From Leptolyngbya sp. FACHB-60 (GTDB lineage Bacteria > Cyanobacteriota > Cyanobacteriia > Phormidesmidales > Phormidesmidaceae): a stretch of 64,000 nt of DNA. The position numbers and the translations under genes were made by a program. Positions within the stretch are counted from its first letter, which is position 1, and every line of letters begins with the position of its first letter. The notes under the pieces were generated by a model, which saw only the letters and a program-made list of their open reading frames with translations, searched no databases and was not told where the DNA came from. The DNA is taken from NCBI RefSeq assembly GCF_014695775.1, contig NZ_JACJOX010000049.1, forward strand, positions 1 through 64,000, read 5' to 3'. Of this stretch, positions 7,799-17,599 are shown piece by piece.

Positions 7799-10009
7799 AT
7801 GGTGAAACGGTTAAAGGCGAAGCTGCCCCTGGTGGCGATTGCGGGGCTTGGTGCCCTGTCTCTGGGGATGGCCACTGCCCTGGTGAATACGGTGTCATCA
7901 ACGGGTGACTCCGCAACGATATTGGAAGAATCGCTGCTGCCGGGCCTAGGGCGATCGCCAGCTTTGGATACCGATGACCCAGTACTCGCTCTAGCCCTAC
8001 AGCTTGCAGACCAACGCCAAGCGGCGCTGGTGGCCTTGACCGATGGGGGAGATTCGCTCAGCCAGAGTCGAGCCCGCTATCTGCTGGCGCTAGATTTGAT
8101 CAATCAAGATCGCGGCGGCAGCGCGATTCCCCTGCTAGAGGGACTGGAGGCGAATTACCCGGCGATGGCCCCCTACGTGGCACTGGCGCTGGCTCAGGCC
8201 CAGCGGGCGGCAGGGCAGGCCGAGGCCGCCCAGCAAACCCAGCAGCGCCTGCTGCAAGAGTATGCAGAAAATGGCGCGATCGCCCCGTTGCTCTTTGAGC
8301 TGGGCCAGCAAGACCCGGCCTACTGGGACCGTTTGGTGCAGCAATTCCCCAACCACCCCAAGGCGGTGGAGGTGGCCCACCAGCGGCTGACCGCCGACCC
8401 CAACCGGGCCGACACCCTGCCGCTGCTGATGATTATGGCGCGAGCGGGGCTGCACCACCCTAGTGCGGGGGCGGCTCTGCTGCGGCTCAAGACAGAATTT
8501 GCTAGCCAGCTCAGCCCGGAAGATTGGCAGACCGTGGGCTTTGGCTTTTGGCGGATTGATAGCTATGGCGATGCGGCGGTAGCTTATGCCCAGGCCCCGC
8601 CGTCGCCCCGCAACCTGTACCGGGCGGCGCGGGGAGCCCAGGTGAGCGGCAAGCGCGATCGCGCGATCGCCCTTTACAACCGGCTCGATCAGCAGTTCCC
8701 CGACGCGTCTGAAACCGTCACAGGGTTGATGCGCCTAGCCCAGAGCGTGCCCGATGAAGCAGCACTCGGGGTGCTCGACCAGGTGGTCAACCGCTTCCCG
8801 GATCGGGCGGCGGAGGCGCTGCTGGAGCGGGCCAAAATTCTCGATAAGTTAAACAGTGTTGAATCGGCCCAGGGCACCCGCGAGCTAATTCTTAAGGAAT
8901 ACAGAGACTCCGATGCGGCGGCCAACATTCGCCTGCAAAATGCCCGCAATGCCGCCGAGCAGGGTGACCTGACCATGGCTCTCAGCTGGGGTAGCGACGT
9001 GCTCAAGTACAGCCCCGATAGCGACTTGGCTGCCGATGCCGGGTACTGGGTGGGTAAGTGGGGCCACCAGCTGGGCCAGAGCGATGTTGCCCAGAGTGCC
9101 CTAGAAAGCGTGATTGCCCGCCACCCTGAGTCGTACTATGCCTGGCGGTCGGCGGTGGCCTTAGGCTGGAACGTGGGAGACTTTCAATCGGTGCGATCGC
9201 AGACTCCAGCGGTGGCTCCGCCCGCTCACCGTACGCCATTGCCCACGGGCTCTGACACGCTGCAAGAGCTTTACCTGCTAGGGCAAGACCAGCGAGCCTG
9301 GGAGCAGTGGCAGATGGAGTTCGCCAACTACCAAGACCCAACGCCGGAAGAACAGTTTGTCGATGGGCTGATGCGCCTTGGAACTAACGACAACATCAAC
9401 GGCATTTACCAGGTATCGAGCCTTAGCCTGGCCGAAGATCCTAAAGAAATTGAGGTGGTGCACGATCTCAAGCAGCGCCCCGACTTTTGGCATGGCGTTT
9501 ATCCGATGCCTTACAAAGGTTTGATTACTACCTGGGCGGCAGAGCGTCAGCTAAATCCTTTGCTGGTGGCCGCACTCATGCGCCAGGAATCGCGGTTTGA
9601 GGCCAAAATTCGCTCGGGGGTCGGGGCGGCGGGCCTGATGCAGGTGATGCCTGCCACCGCCGAATGGATCAAGGGCCGGGCGGGGTTAGAGAGTTATGAC
9701 CTCAATAACCCTGAGGACAACGTCAAGCTGGGCACCTGGTACCTCGACTACACCCACTCGGAGTACGACAATCACTCGCTCTTTGCGGTGGCCAGCTACA
9801 ATGCCGGGCCGGGCGCTGTATCGGGTTGGATCAAAAAGGGTGGCTTTTTGGATGCCGACGATTTTGCCGAGAAAATTCCTTATCCCGAGACGAAGGGCTA
9901 TGTGCAATCGGTGTTTGGCGGCTACTGGAACTATCTGCGGCTCTACGACCCGGCGATCGCCGCCCAGGTCGAAACCCTGCAAAAGCGCCATCGCGGTTTT
10001 AGGGGCTAG
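7799..10009 (+). CDS. slt: Soluble lytic murein transglycosylase
   Basis: About 736 aa from the ATG at 7799, where MVKRLKAKLPLVAIAGLGAL gives a signal-anchor. An upstream ATG at 7703 lies next to TATAAC, a likely -10 box, so it is less likely to be the start. The middle is a long alpha-helical, TPR-like superhelix rich in Ala and Gln. The C-terminal SLT domain contains ALMRQESRFEAKIRSGVGAAGLMQVMP, with the catalytic glutamate at about residue 597, and FAVASYNAGPGAV. The enzyme cleaves peptidoglycan between MurNAc and GlcNAc in the periplasm, forming 1,6-anhydro ends. The following dacB-like gene starts 35 bases later, suggesting a cell-wall operon. Confidence 0.92.
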   Translation: MVKRLKAKLPLVAIAGLGALSLGMATALVNTVSSTGDSATILEESLLPGLGRSPALDTDDPVLALALQLADQRQAALVALTDGGDSLSQSRARYLLALDLINQDRGGSAIPLLEGLEANYPAMAPYVALALAQAQRAAGQAEAAQQTQQRLLQEYAENGAIAPLLFELGQQDPAYWDRLVQQFPNHPKAVEVAHQRLTADPNRADTLPLLMIMARAGLHHPSAGAALLRLKTEFASQLSPEDWQTVGFGFWRIDSYGDAAVAYAQAPPSPRNLYRAARGAQVSGKRDRAIALYNRLDQQFPDASETVTGLMRLAQSVPDEAALGVLDQVVNRFPDRAAEALLERAKILDKLNSVESAQGTRELILKEYRDSDAAANIRLQNARNAAEQGDLTMALSWGSDVLKYSPDSDLAADAGYWVGKWGHQLGQSDVAQSALESVIARHPESYYAWRSAVALGWNVGDFQSVRSQTPAVAPPAHRTPLPTGSDTLQELYLLGQDQRAWEQWQMEFANYQDPTPEEQFVDGLMRLGTNDNINGIYQVSSLSLAEDPKEIEVVHDLKQRPDFWHGVYPMPYKGLITTWAAERQLNPLLVAALMRQESRFEAKIRSGVGAAGLMQVMPATAEWIKGRAGLESYDLNNPEDNVKLGTWYLDYTHSEYDNHSLFAVASYNAGPGAVSGWIKKGGFLDADDFAEKIPYPETKGYVQSVFGGYWNYLRLYDPAIAAQVETLQKRHRGFRG

Positions 10010-10044
10010 GTCTGAACGCTAAGGCAGGTTTGAGAGGTTGGCGC

Positions 10045-11508
10045 ATGGTGAGCATGTCACAGGCTAAGTCTGTTGGTTTAGGGTTAACCCTAGGACTATT
10101 AAGCGCCATGCTCCCTGCTGCCGAGGCCTTAGCAGCCCTGTGCCCAGCGCAGCTGACAACTCAGCTAGACAGCGCCTTTAGTCAATCTCCCTTAAACACG
10201 GCCTACACGGGAATGGTGCTGCAAACCCAGGGGCAAAATCGCCGCACGCTCTACAACCGCAACGGCGATCACCTCTTTACGCCAGCGTCTAATATCAAAC
10301 TGCTGACCACAGCGGCGGCGGCTCACCAACTCGGGGGCTACTATCGCCTGCGCACCTCCGTGTATGGCACTCCTGACACCGGGGAAAGCACGGCGCTGCG
10401 AGTAGTAGGCCGGGGTGATCCTAGCCTGACCACGGCGCAGATTGACGCTCTGGTGCAACAGTTGACCCAGTCTGGGGTGAATCAGGTCAGCCGCCTCACC
10501 ATTGACGACTCGTATTTTCCAGGGTTTGCCACTAACCCGACCTGGGAGTGGGAAGACGCTCAGTTTGCCTACGCGGTTCCGGTTAACAGTCTAATTCTCA
10601 ACCGCAATGCGATCGCGCTACAACTGTCCCCCACCCAGGTGGGCAGTCCGCTGGCGGTGGTGTGGCCCCGACCCTTACCCACTGGCCCGCTGCCGGTGGC
10701 AAATGATTCCACAACCGTGGCGGCTGGAGCACCCACTACACCCTTAGCTCTTTGGCGCAGGGGAGATGCACCCACGGTGCGGGTAACGGGGCAGCTGACC
10801 CAGGGGAGCAATCCTCAAACCCTAAACCTAGCGGTGCTAAACCCCGCCCAGCAGTTTGCAGCGGCGATGGAGCAAGCCCTGCGGCGGCAGTCGGTAACGG
10901 TGGGGGAAACAGTAATTGTGCAAACCTCAGCCCCGATCGCAGACCCAGAATTGGCGGCGGTAGAGTCTCCCTCCGTCAGGGAACTGATGGTCTTGGCCAA
11001 CCGCGATAGCGATAACCTCTACGCTGAAGCTCTATTCAAAACCTTGGGAGTAACGGCAGGAGGTACGGTCACTGAGGCCAGTCGGGCGGGGGGCGAGGCA
11101 GTCAAAACGGCACTGGCAGAAATCGGAGTGGATGCATCAGCCCTGCGGCTGGTGGATGGCTCTGGGCTGTCGCGACACAACCTGGTGTCACCGATCGCGC
11201 TGGTCGAGACCCTACAGGTGATGACCACCCATCCCCAAGGAGCCGTGTTTCGCGATTCGCTGGCGATCGCAGGCCAGAGCGGTACCCTGAGCAATCGGCT
11301 GCGGGGCACAGCGCTAGAGGGGCGTTTGCAGGGCAAATCGGGGGCGCTGACCGGCAACGTAGCGCTGTCGGGCTACGTGCAGCCGCTCAACTACGAGCCC
11401 CTAGTGTTTAGCATCATGATCAACCACTCGAACCAGCATGCCAGCGTCCTGCGAGAGAAAATTGACCAACTGCTGCTGTTGGTGTCGCAGCTGAGAGCAG
11501 ACTGTTAA
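10045..11508 (+). CDS. dacB: D-alanyl-D-alanine carboxypeptidase/endopeptidase (PBP4 type)
   Basis: 487 aa from the ATG at 10045, with GAGAGG about 7 bases upstream. The N-terminus (GLTLGLLSAMLPAAEALA) is a signal peptide ending at an AxA site. S13 peptidase motifs are SNIK (Ser82, Lys85), SDN (322-324) and KSG at 431-433. A large insert between the first and second motifs is typical of PBP4. The enzyme trims or opens peptide cross-links of peptidoglycan in the periplasm. It sits 35 bases after the lytic transglycosylase gene, in line with joint wall turnover. Confidence 0.94.
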   Translation: MVSMSQAKSVGLGLTLGLLSAMLPAAEALAALCPAQLTTQLDSAFSQSPLNTAYTGMVLQTQGQNRRTLYNRNGDHLFTPASNIKLLTTAAAAHQLGGYYRLRTSVYGTPDTGESTALRVVGRGDPSLTTAQIDALVQQLTQSGVNQVSRLTIDDSYFPGFATNPTWEWEDAQFAYAVPVNSLILNRNAIALQLSPTQVGSPLAVVWPRPLPTGPLPVANDSTTVAAGAPTTPLALWRRGDAPTVRVTGQLTQGSNPQTLNLAVLNPAQQFAAAMEQALRRQSVTVGETVIVQTSAPIADPELAAVESPSVRELMVLANRDSDNLYAEALFKTLGVTAGGTVTEASRAGGEAVKTALAEIGVDASALRLVDGSGLSRHNLVSPIALVETLQVMTTHPQGAVFRDSLAIAGQSGTLSNRLRGTALEGRLQGKSGALTGNVALSGYVQPLNYEPLVFSIMINHSNQHASVLREKIDQLLLLVSQLRADC

Positions 11509-11757
11509 CCCCTGACGGCAGTCGGTTGAGCGATCGCCCAGAGAAAGGTAGCTGTGCTTTGGATCCTATGCCTTAGTGGGGATAGCAGGGGCTAAAGATT
11601 GGTGTGAAAATATTAAAAATATTAGTCTAGGGTTGAGTAAACGCGCTGGTGGGTGGGCCTGGGCAGGCTGGCAAAGGCTTTCGTCTATTTTCATCGCAGA
11701 CCTTTTATTCCAAACTTTCATTTCAAAAACGAGCGAGCGAGCGCGAGGGTAGTCAGT

Positions 11758-13323
11758 ATGGTGACGGCGAACGAGGCGGCTATGGCTACAGAATCAGTGC
11801 GCTTGCAGGCTGTGCCCAGCTTTCAGCAATTACAGCAGACGCTGCGCGATCGCTGGTGTTCAACCGATGAATTTGACACCCAAGAGCGGCATGTGGTGGT
11901 GGTGCCCTCGCTCAGCCTCGATCAGGAGGAGCTGCAAAAGATTGAGGGGGTAAACCACTACGAAGAGCGGCTGCTGTTTTCGCTGATTCGGCTGCGCAAC
12001 CCAAATACGCACCTGGTCTATGTCACCTCGCAGCCGTTGCACCCCAGCATTGTCGATTACTATCTAGAGCTACTGCCGGGCATTCCCAGTTCCCACGCGC
12101 GCGATCGCCTCACCCTGCTGTCGGCCTACGACAGCTCAGGCAAGCCCCTCAGCCAAAAATTGCTGGAGCGCCCCCGACTGCTTAACCGCATTCGTAAGGC
12201 GATCGATCCCGATCGCGCTTACATGATCTGCTACAACTCCACCGCCTGGGAGCGCGATTTGTCCCTGACGCTGGGAGTACCCCTGCTGGCCCTCGACCCC
12301 GATCTACTGCACTGGGGCACCAAGAGCGGCAGCCGCGAAATCTTTAAACGCTGCGGCATTCCCCACCCCATCGGCAGTGAGCTGGTGTTTGACGAAGCGT
12401 CTCTGGCCCAGGTCACCGCCGAGGTGTGGGAGCAAGACCCCAACCTCAAGCGCATGGTGATCAAGCTCAACGAGGGCTTTTCGGGGGAAGGCAACGCGAT
12501 TCTAGATCTGCGGAAACTGTCGGCTGTGGCTCCGGGAAGTGCGGGGCATAGCGATCGCGTTCAGGCTTTGACCGAAGCCTTTCACACCTTGAGTTTTCAG
12601 AGTGATATCGAAACCTGGGAGCACTTTTCGGCCAAAATTCCGGTGCTGGGGGCGATCGCCGAAGCCTTTGTCGAAGGTGACCACAAAGAATCTCCCAGTG
12701 TGCAGGGCCGCATTACCCCCCTGGGCGAGGTCGAAATTCTCTCTACCCACGACCAAGAACTGGGCGGTCCCGACGGGCAAATCTTTCTCGGCTGCTCCTT
12801 CCCAGCTCGACCCGACTATCGCCTTGAGATTCAAGATATGGGCCAGCGCATCGGCGAAGAACTAGCCCGACAAGGTGCCCTAGAGCGCTACGGCGTCGAC
12901 TTTATTGCCGTCGCCAAGGGTGACCCCAAAGCCCCCCAGTGGGATCTCCAGGCGATTGAGATCAACCTGCGTAAAGGCGGCACTACCCATCCCCTCATGG
13001 CCATGAAAATGCTGACTGAGGGCCGCTTTCACCAAGCTGACGGGCTGTTTTACACCAAGCAAGAGCAGGTGCGCTACTACCGCGCCTCCGACAACCTGCA
13101 AAAGTCCCACTACCGAGGGCTGCTGCCCAGCGATCTGATGGATATCATCGTCACCAAACAGCTGCACTTCAACTCCATTAGCGGAGTGGGAGCGACCTTT
13201 CACCTGATGGGCTGCCTGTCGGAGTATGGCAAGGTAGGCCTCACTTGCATTGGCACCAGCCCCAACCACGCCCGCGAGATCTATGATCAGGTGGTAGCCG
13301 CCCTAGATGAATCTACAACGTGA
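11758..13323 (+). CDS. ATP-grasp ligase related to peptide ligase PGM1
   Basis: 521 aa from the ATG at 11758, which has GAGGG 8 bases upstream; longer in-frame extensions back to 11653 lack this site. The N-terminal ~170 residues are a substrate-side domain. The middle is an ATP-grasp fold: MVIKLNEGFSGEGNAIL forms the ATP-binding strand and loop, and AIEINLRKGGTTHP near residue 425 gives the metal-binding Glu and Asn. The C-terminus (SISGVGATFHLMG to PNHAREIYDQV) matches the tail of PGM1-like proteins. The family joins a carboxylate to an amine using ATP; the cyanobacterial substrate is not known. No biosynthetic partner gene is adjacent. Confidence 0.75.
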   Translation: MVTANEAAMATESVRLQAVPSFQQLQQTLRDRWCSTDEFDTQERHVVVVPSLSLDQEELQKIEGVNHYEERLLFSLIRLRNPNTHLVYVTSQPLHPSIVDYYLELLPGIPSSHARDRLTLLSAYDSSGKPLSQKLLERPRLLNRIRKAIDPDRAYMICYNSTAWERDLSLTLGVPLLALDPDLLHWGTKSGSREIFKRCGIPHPIGSELVFDEASLAQVTAEVWEQDPNLKRMVIKLNEGFSGEGNAILDLRKLSAVAPGSAGHSDRVQALTEAFHTLSFQSDIETWEHFSAKIPVLGAIAEAFVEGDHKESPSVQGRITPLGEVEILSTHDQELGGPDGQIFLGCSFPARPDYRLEIQDMGQRIGEELARQGALERYGVDFIAVAKGDPKAPQWDLQAIEINLRKGGTTHPLMAMKMLTEGRFHQADGLFYTKQEQVRYYRASDNLQKSHYRGLLPSDLMDIIVTKQLHFNSISGVGATFHLMGCLSEYGKVGLTCIGTSPNHAREIYDQVVAALDESTT

Positions 13324-13882
13324 CCAATGTCGTCAAACGGTTGAACCCGCTTCCACTTGGCGATGGACTGCGACTGTTGACAAAACACGGGCTTCAATAT
13401 TTCTGCCTTGACTTAAATTATGCAGCCAGTTTTGCTGGATGCCAAAGGATAGTGGCATCCTAGGAAAGGGCTTGATTTGCGTTTGATGCCTTGGGCTTGT
13501 GTCGATATAAGTGCGTCATAATCTCCACAAAAAGCTTCTCACCTTTAAATATTCTTAATATCATCAGTTGTATAACCAACAATTGCTCGTAGCTGTAGGA
13601 GTTTGTCGTGATCGACTGGGTACTCTAGGCTCTGTCAGTAGGCGTACTGACTTAACACTATGGCTTAACAAAATATAGAAGTTCTTGATGTCCAGGTTGT
13701 CTTCTGTTAACTTGTCGCAATTTTGTTCTAAAGCTCAGAGCAGTTTAGGGTGGCTGAGTGTAACGGCAAAATTGTTATAAAGATTTCTTTGGCTCAATTA
13801 GTATGTTGCCCATCAGTGGCATAATCTGGAAATTTAATTTGTCATTAGGGTCGTTAAAACGCGGTAAGGAGAAGATGCAGTC
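13324..13882. other. 559-base intergenic region before the signalling pair
   Basis: No gene is seen. Base composition shifts to AT-rich here and stays so through the next two genes. A 7-bp hairpin at 13437-13460 (GGATGCC...GGCATCC) lies ~115 bases after the ATP-grasp stop, without a T-run. The last ~150 bases should hold the promoter of the response regulator gene; AAGGAG at 13866-13871 is its ribosome-binding site. Confidence 0.5.
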
Positions 13883-15601
13883 ATGGCAAAAGTTCTAGTC
13901 ATTGAAGATACTCAGGATCTTCGAGAAGGCATTGTCCAGACTTTAAGCTGCCTCGGTTTTGAAGCAATTGGAGCGGAGAATGGTAAGACTGGAATTCAAA
14001 TGGCAAAAATGCATTTTCCTGATCTAATCGTGTGCGACATTATGATGCCCGAGGTCGATGGCTATGAAGTCTATAAAATCCTGCATCAAGATCCGGAAAT
14101 GATGGTTATTCCATTTATTTTCTTGTCGGCTAAGACTGACCGATCGGATATTCGTAAGGGAATGAACCTGGGCGCTGATGACTACCTTGCTAAGCCATTC
14201 ACAACGGCTGAATTGGCAGAGGCAATTACAAGTCGGCTGCACAAAAAAAATGCGATTGTTGATCCTTATATCGCAGAGATGAAGAGTGCAACGGATCAAA
14301 TTAGTGCCTTAGCGTATCAGGATGCACTAACTAAGCTGCCCAACCGTATTCTGCTATATCAAAAATTTCAGCAAGCTCTATTAATAGCACAACGTCGTCA
14401 ACACATGATGGCAGTTTTGTGTATAAACCTACACCAATTTAAGGCCGTCAACGATACGTTTGGATATTCAACAGGAGATTTGCTGCTTCAAGCTGTAGCC
14501 GAGCGGCTGGCCGAAATTTCAGGCCAGGAGAATATATTAGCTCGAATCAATGCTGATGTGTTTAGCATGATTTTAGTCAATGTTTTAGATAAGAACTCTG
14601 TTGAGGATCAGGTCAAGGCTATTTTAAGTAGTCTTGCGAATCCCTACTGGCTCAACGACTATAAGATTTTGGTGCAGGCCAACATTGGCATTGCTCTCTA
14701 TCCTGATGATCAAAGCAACTTCGGTAAATTGCTAAGCCATGCCGAGATGGCTATGGGTTTTGCTAAGCAGTCTCGAAAAGAAAGCTATCATTTTTATCAG
14801 GTGGAGATGGGGGCCAAGACGGAGCAAAATAGTTTAATAGAGAAAGGATTAAATGTTGCTCTAGAGAATTCTGAATTCCAGATTCTTTATCAGCCTAAAA
14901 TTAATTTGATTACTGGACGCATCATGGGAGCCGAAGCTTTGCTGCGATGGCATCATCCTGAGTTAGGGCTGGTTGACCCAAATGTCTTTATTCCGATCGC
15001 AGAAAAAACGGGCCACATTATTGAAATTGGTAATTGGGTTTTAGAAGCGGTTTGTGCTCAGACTAAGATATGGCAAGATCTTCACCCAATCCCTCTTAAA
15101 GTATCTGTAAACCTATCAGCATTTCAACTGAGGCAAGAAGGTCTAGTGCAAACTGTTACGCAGATCTTAAATCAAACTCAGCTCGACCCCAACTGCTTAG
15201 AACTAGAGCTCACTGAAACCAGTTTGATGGAGGATATAGAATCTGCGATCGCCATACTAGAAGAATTAAAAGCCATAGGCATTAAGATATCCCTCGACGA
15301 TTTTGGTACAGGTTATTCATCTTTGAATTACCTCAAACGTTTACCGCTTGATATTTTGAAAATTGATCGCTCTTTTATTAATGATATTTTTCATGCTCCC
15401 CAAAATGCAACGATTGTCACGACAATAATTGCGATGGCCCGGGGCTTAAAGTTACGAGTTATCGCTGAAGGTGTAGAGACTCAAGAACAGTTTAATTTTC
15501 TGCGAGAGCAAGGTTGTCAGGCTATTCAAGGTTACTTATTTAGTCCAGCCGTTCCGGCAGAACAATTTGAAACTTTCTTGGCCGAAGATAAGCGTTTATA
15601 A
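13883..15601 (+). CDS. Response regulator with degenerate GGDEF and EAL domains
   Basis: 572 aa. The receiver domain (1-120) has the acidic pocket Glu8/Asp9, phospho-acceptor Asp52 in CDIMMPEVDG, Ser82 and Lys104. A GGDEF-like domain (about 140-300) keeps DALTKLPNR, but the active loop reads NADVF instead of GGDEF, so cyclase activity is unlikely. The EAL domain (about 315-565) has GAEALLRW, ELTETSLM, DDFGTGYSSL, KIDRSF and EGVET, so c-di-GMP phosphodiesterase activity is expected. No membrane segment. AAGGAG lies 11 bases before the ATG. A histidine kinase gene follows after 63 bases and is the likely partner. The gene is AT-richer than its neighbours. Confidence 0.92.
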   Translation: MAKVLVIEDTQDLREGIVQTLSCLGFEAIGAENGKTGIQMAKMHFPDLIVCDIMMPEVDGYEVYKILHQDPEMMVIPFIFLSAKTDRSDIRKGMNLGADDYLAKPFTTAELAEAITSRLHKKNAIVDPYIAEMKSATDQISALAYQDALTKLPNRILLYQKFQQALLIAQRRQHMMAVLCINLHQFKAVNDTFGYSTGDLLLQAVAERLAEISGQENILARINADVFSMILVNVLDKNSVEDQVKAILSSLANPYWLNDYKILVQANIGIALYPDDQSNFGKLLSHAEMAMGFAKQSRKESYHFYQVEMGAKTEQNSLIEKGLNVALENSEFQILYQPKINLITGRIMGAEALLRWHHPELGLVDPNVFIPIAEKTGHIIEIGNWVLEAVCAQTKIWQDLHPIPLKVSVNLSAFQLRQEGLVQTVTQILNQTQLDPNCLELELTETSLMEDIESAIAILEELKAIGIKISLDDFGTGYSSLNYLKRLPLDILKIDRSFINDIFHAPQNATIVTTIIAMARGLKLRVIAEGVETQEQFNFLREQGCQAIQGYLFSPAVPAEQFETFLAEDKRL

Positions 15602-15664
15602 CAGGCTAAAGTATCATTAGCAACATTCATGTTGACTTGCAATTCACAACAAGAACAAAATTAG

Positions 15665-17323
15665 ATGAGAATTGCCCCCCTTCCAGACAACGAAGTAGAA
15701 CGACTAAAGATTTTGCATAGCTTGAGTATTCTGGATACGGCTCCTGAAGAGATTTTTGATGATTTAGCCCGCTTAGCTTCCCAAATTTGCAACACTCCGA
15801 TCGCTCTTGTTAGCTTAGTTGATGCCGATCGCCAGTGGTTTAAATCTAGCGTTGGGCTATCGGTGCCTGAGACTTCTCGTGATATAGCCTTTTGCTCTCA
15901 TGCCATTCTGCAACCAGATTTATTTTTAGTACCAGACGCATCCACTGATCAACGATTTTCTGATAATCCCTTAGTTACTAGTGAGCCACATATTCGGTTT
16001 TATGCGGGTGCTCCGTTAATCACTTCCGAGGGCGCTGCGATCGGTACCCTTTGCGTTCTGGATCAAGAACCGCGAAAGTTGAGTGCTGAGCAGTCCGAGA
16101 GCTTGAAAATTATTAGCCGCCAAGTTGCAAAGCAAATTGAACAACGACGTGATCTGGCAAGCTTAGCTCAAATTAGCTTGGATATACATCAGGTTGGAGA
16201 AAAATTACGCCTTACCCAAGAACGATTTGAGTTGGCGATTCTTGGCTCTAGCGGAGGAATCTGGGACTGGAATATGAAGACGAAAGAGGTCTTCTTCTCA
16301 CCCCGTTGGAAAAGCATTTTGGGCTATGAAGATCACGAAATTCCCAATCATTTGGAAGAATGGATTCAGCGACTACATCCTGAAGATCTTCAACGCGCCC
16401 AAAATGCCCTCGCCGCTTATCTGAAGCGGAAGATTCCGACCTATGATCTGGAATATCGCCTCCGGCATAAAGATGGAACCTACCGGTGGATTTTATCCCG
16501 CTCAGTTGCCCTTTGGGATGACCAAGGCAAACCTTACCGAATGGCCGGTTCTCACATCGATATCACAGATCGCAGACAGGCGGAGGAGATCGTTGAAAAA
16601 TCACTTCAGAAAGAACGAGAACTAAGTGAATTAAAAACTCGTTTTATCTCTATGGCCTCCCATGAGTTCCGTACCCCTTTGACTAGTATTGTTCTCTACG
16701 CCGAGCTCCTAAAGAACTACAGTCATATCTGGGACAAAAAAGAGAAGGATGACGCTTTTCAGCGAATTTATGATGCGGTTCAGACTATGACTGAACTCAT
16801 GGATGGAGTTTTGGCAGTTGGTCATATTGAAGAAGGCAAGCAAGCTTTTAATCCTGCTTTACTTAATTTTCCACATCTAATTCAAGATGTAATAGAACAA
16901 ATAAAGCTCATTTCTCAAACCCAATGCAATATCTTTCTTGATGCTTCTCCAGAACGTCTTAATGTTATTTTAGACGAAAGAATTATTCGGCAAGTTTTGA
17001 CTAATTTAGTCTTTAACGCAGTTAAGTATTCTCCTAGTGAAGGAGATATAAAAATTTCATGCCGCTATCAAGAAGGCACTCTGGCTCTGCAAATTCAGGA
17101 TCAGGGTATTGGTATTCCTGACGAGAACCAAGAGAACATATTTGAGCCATTCTATCGAGCAAAAAATGTTGATTGTATCGCGGGCACTGGGTTGGGCTTA
17201 GCAATTGTGAAGCAGGGAGTCCATGCTCACCGAGGCACCATTGCTGTGGAGAGCGAGATTGGCAAGGGGACAACATTTACCATCGCGTTACCCTGTGATA
17301 CTGCGAATTCACAGCAACCTTAG
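15665..17323 (+). CDS. GAF-PAS sensor histidine kinase
   Basis: 552 aa. The GAF domain (about 20-165) has SLVDADRQWFKS and GAPLITSEGAAIGTLC. A PAS/PAC module (about 185-305) has GGIWDWN and AGSHIDITDR. HisKA follows with phospho-acceptor His333 in SMASHEFRTPLTS. HATPase_c has the N-box NLVFNAVKYS, DQGIGIP and GTGLGLAIV. There is no transmembrane segment, so it senses a cytoplasmic signal. It follows the REC-GGDEF-EAL gene by 63 bases, and the two probably form a two-component system controlling c-di-GMP breakdown. Base composition is AT-rich like its partner. Confidence 0.92.
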   Translation: MRIAPLPDNEVERLKILHSLSILDTAPEEIFDDLARLASQICNTPIALVSLVDADRQWFKSSVGLSVPETSRDIAFCSHAILQPDLFLVPDASTDQRFSDNPLVTSEPHIRFYAGAPLITSEGAAIGTLCVLDQEPRKLSAEQSESLKIISRQVAKQIEQRRDLASLAQISLDIHQVGEKLRLTQERFELAILGSSGGIWDWNMKTKEVFFSPRWKSILGYEDHEIPNHLEEWIQRLHPEDLQRAQNALAAYLKRKIPTYDLEYRLRHKDGTYRWILSRSVALWDDQGKPYRMAGSHIDITDRRQAEEIVEKSLQKERELSELKTRFISMASHEFRTPLTSIVLYAELLKNYSHIWDKKEKDDAFQRIYDAVQTMTELMDGVLAVGHIEEGKQAFNPALLNFPHLIQDVIEQIKLISQTQCNIFLDASPERLNVILDERIIRQVLTNLVFNAVKYSPSEGDIKISCRYQEGTLALQIQDQGIGIPDENQENIFEPFYRAKNVDCIAGTGLGLAIVKQGVHAHRGTIAVESEIGKGTTFTIALPCDTANSQQP

Positions 17324-17474
17324 GCTTAATAAGCCGAAGCCTCTATCCTGTCGTGGCTCAATTTGAGTTGCATGGTCGGAATCACGTGGTTAATGCAGTT
17401 TTATCGGCTGAAAGTATCTCCAACCCAAGCTGAAATTCATTAGTTGAGACGTGATCCTTCTATCAAAGTGGAGT

Positions 17475-17533
17475 ATCCAAGCCCTGATAGTTTTCTAGGG
17501 AGGTAACGCTTTACCACCTTGCAGGACTTGGAT
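17475..17533. other. Nested inverted-repeat element between convergent genes
   Basis: ATCCAAGCCCTG (17475-17486) and CAGGACTTGGAT (17522-17533) pair with one mismatch. Inside, GGTAA pairs with TTACC around a short loop. The element lies in the 276-base gap between the histidine kinase gene (plus) and the SPFH gene (minus). No T-run follows either arm. It may be a bidirectional transcription end, a small structured RNA, or a palindromic repeat. Confidence 0.45.
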
Positions 17534-17599
17534 GCAAGATTGCCCACGGCAAATTTTGGTTTGTTGCCAACTCAGCTAATTTGTATAGCCAAGACTGTC

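Noticed and set aside
8655..8670. Tandem GCGATCGC octamers
   Set aside because: HIP1 is highly repeated in cyanobacteria; a tandem pair inside a coding region is not informative by itself.
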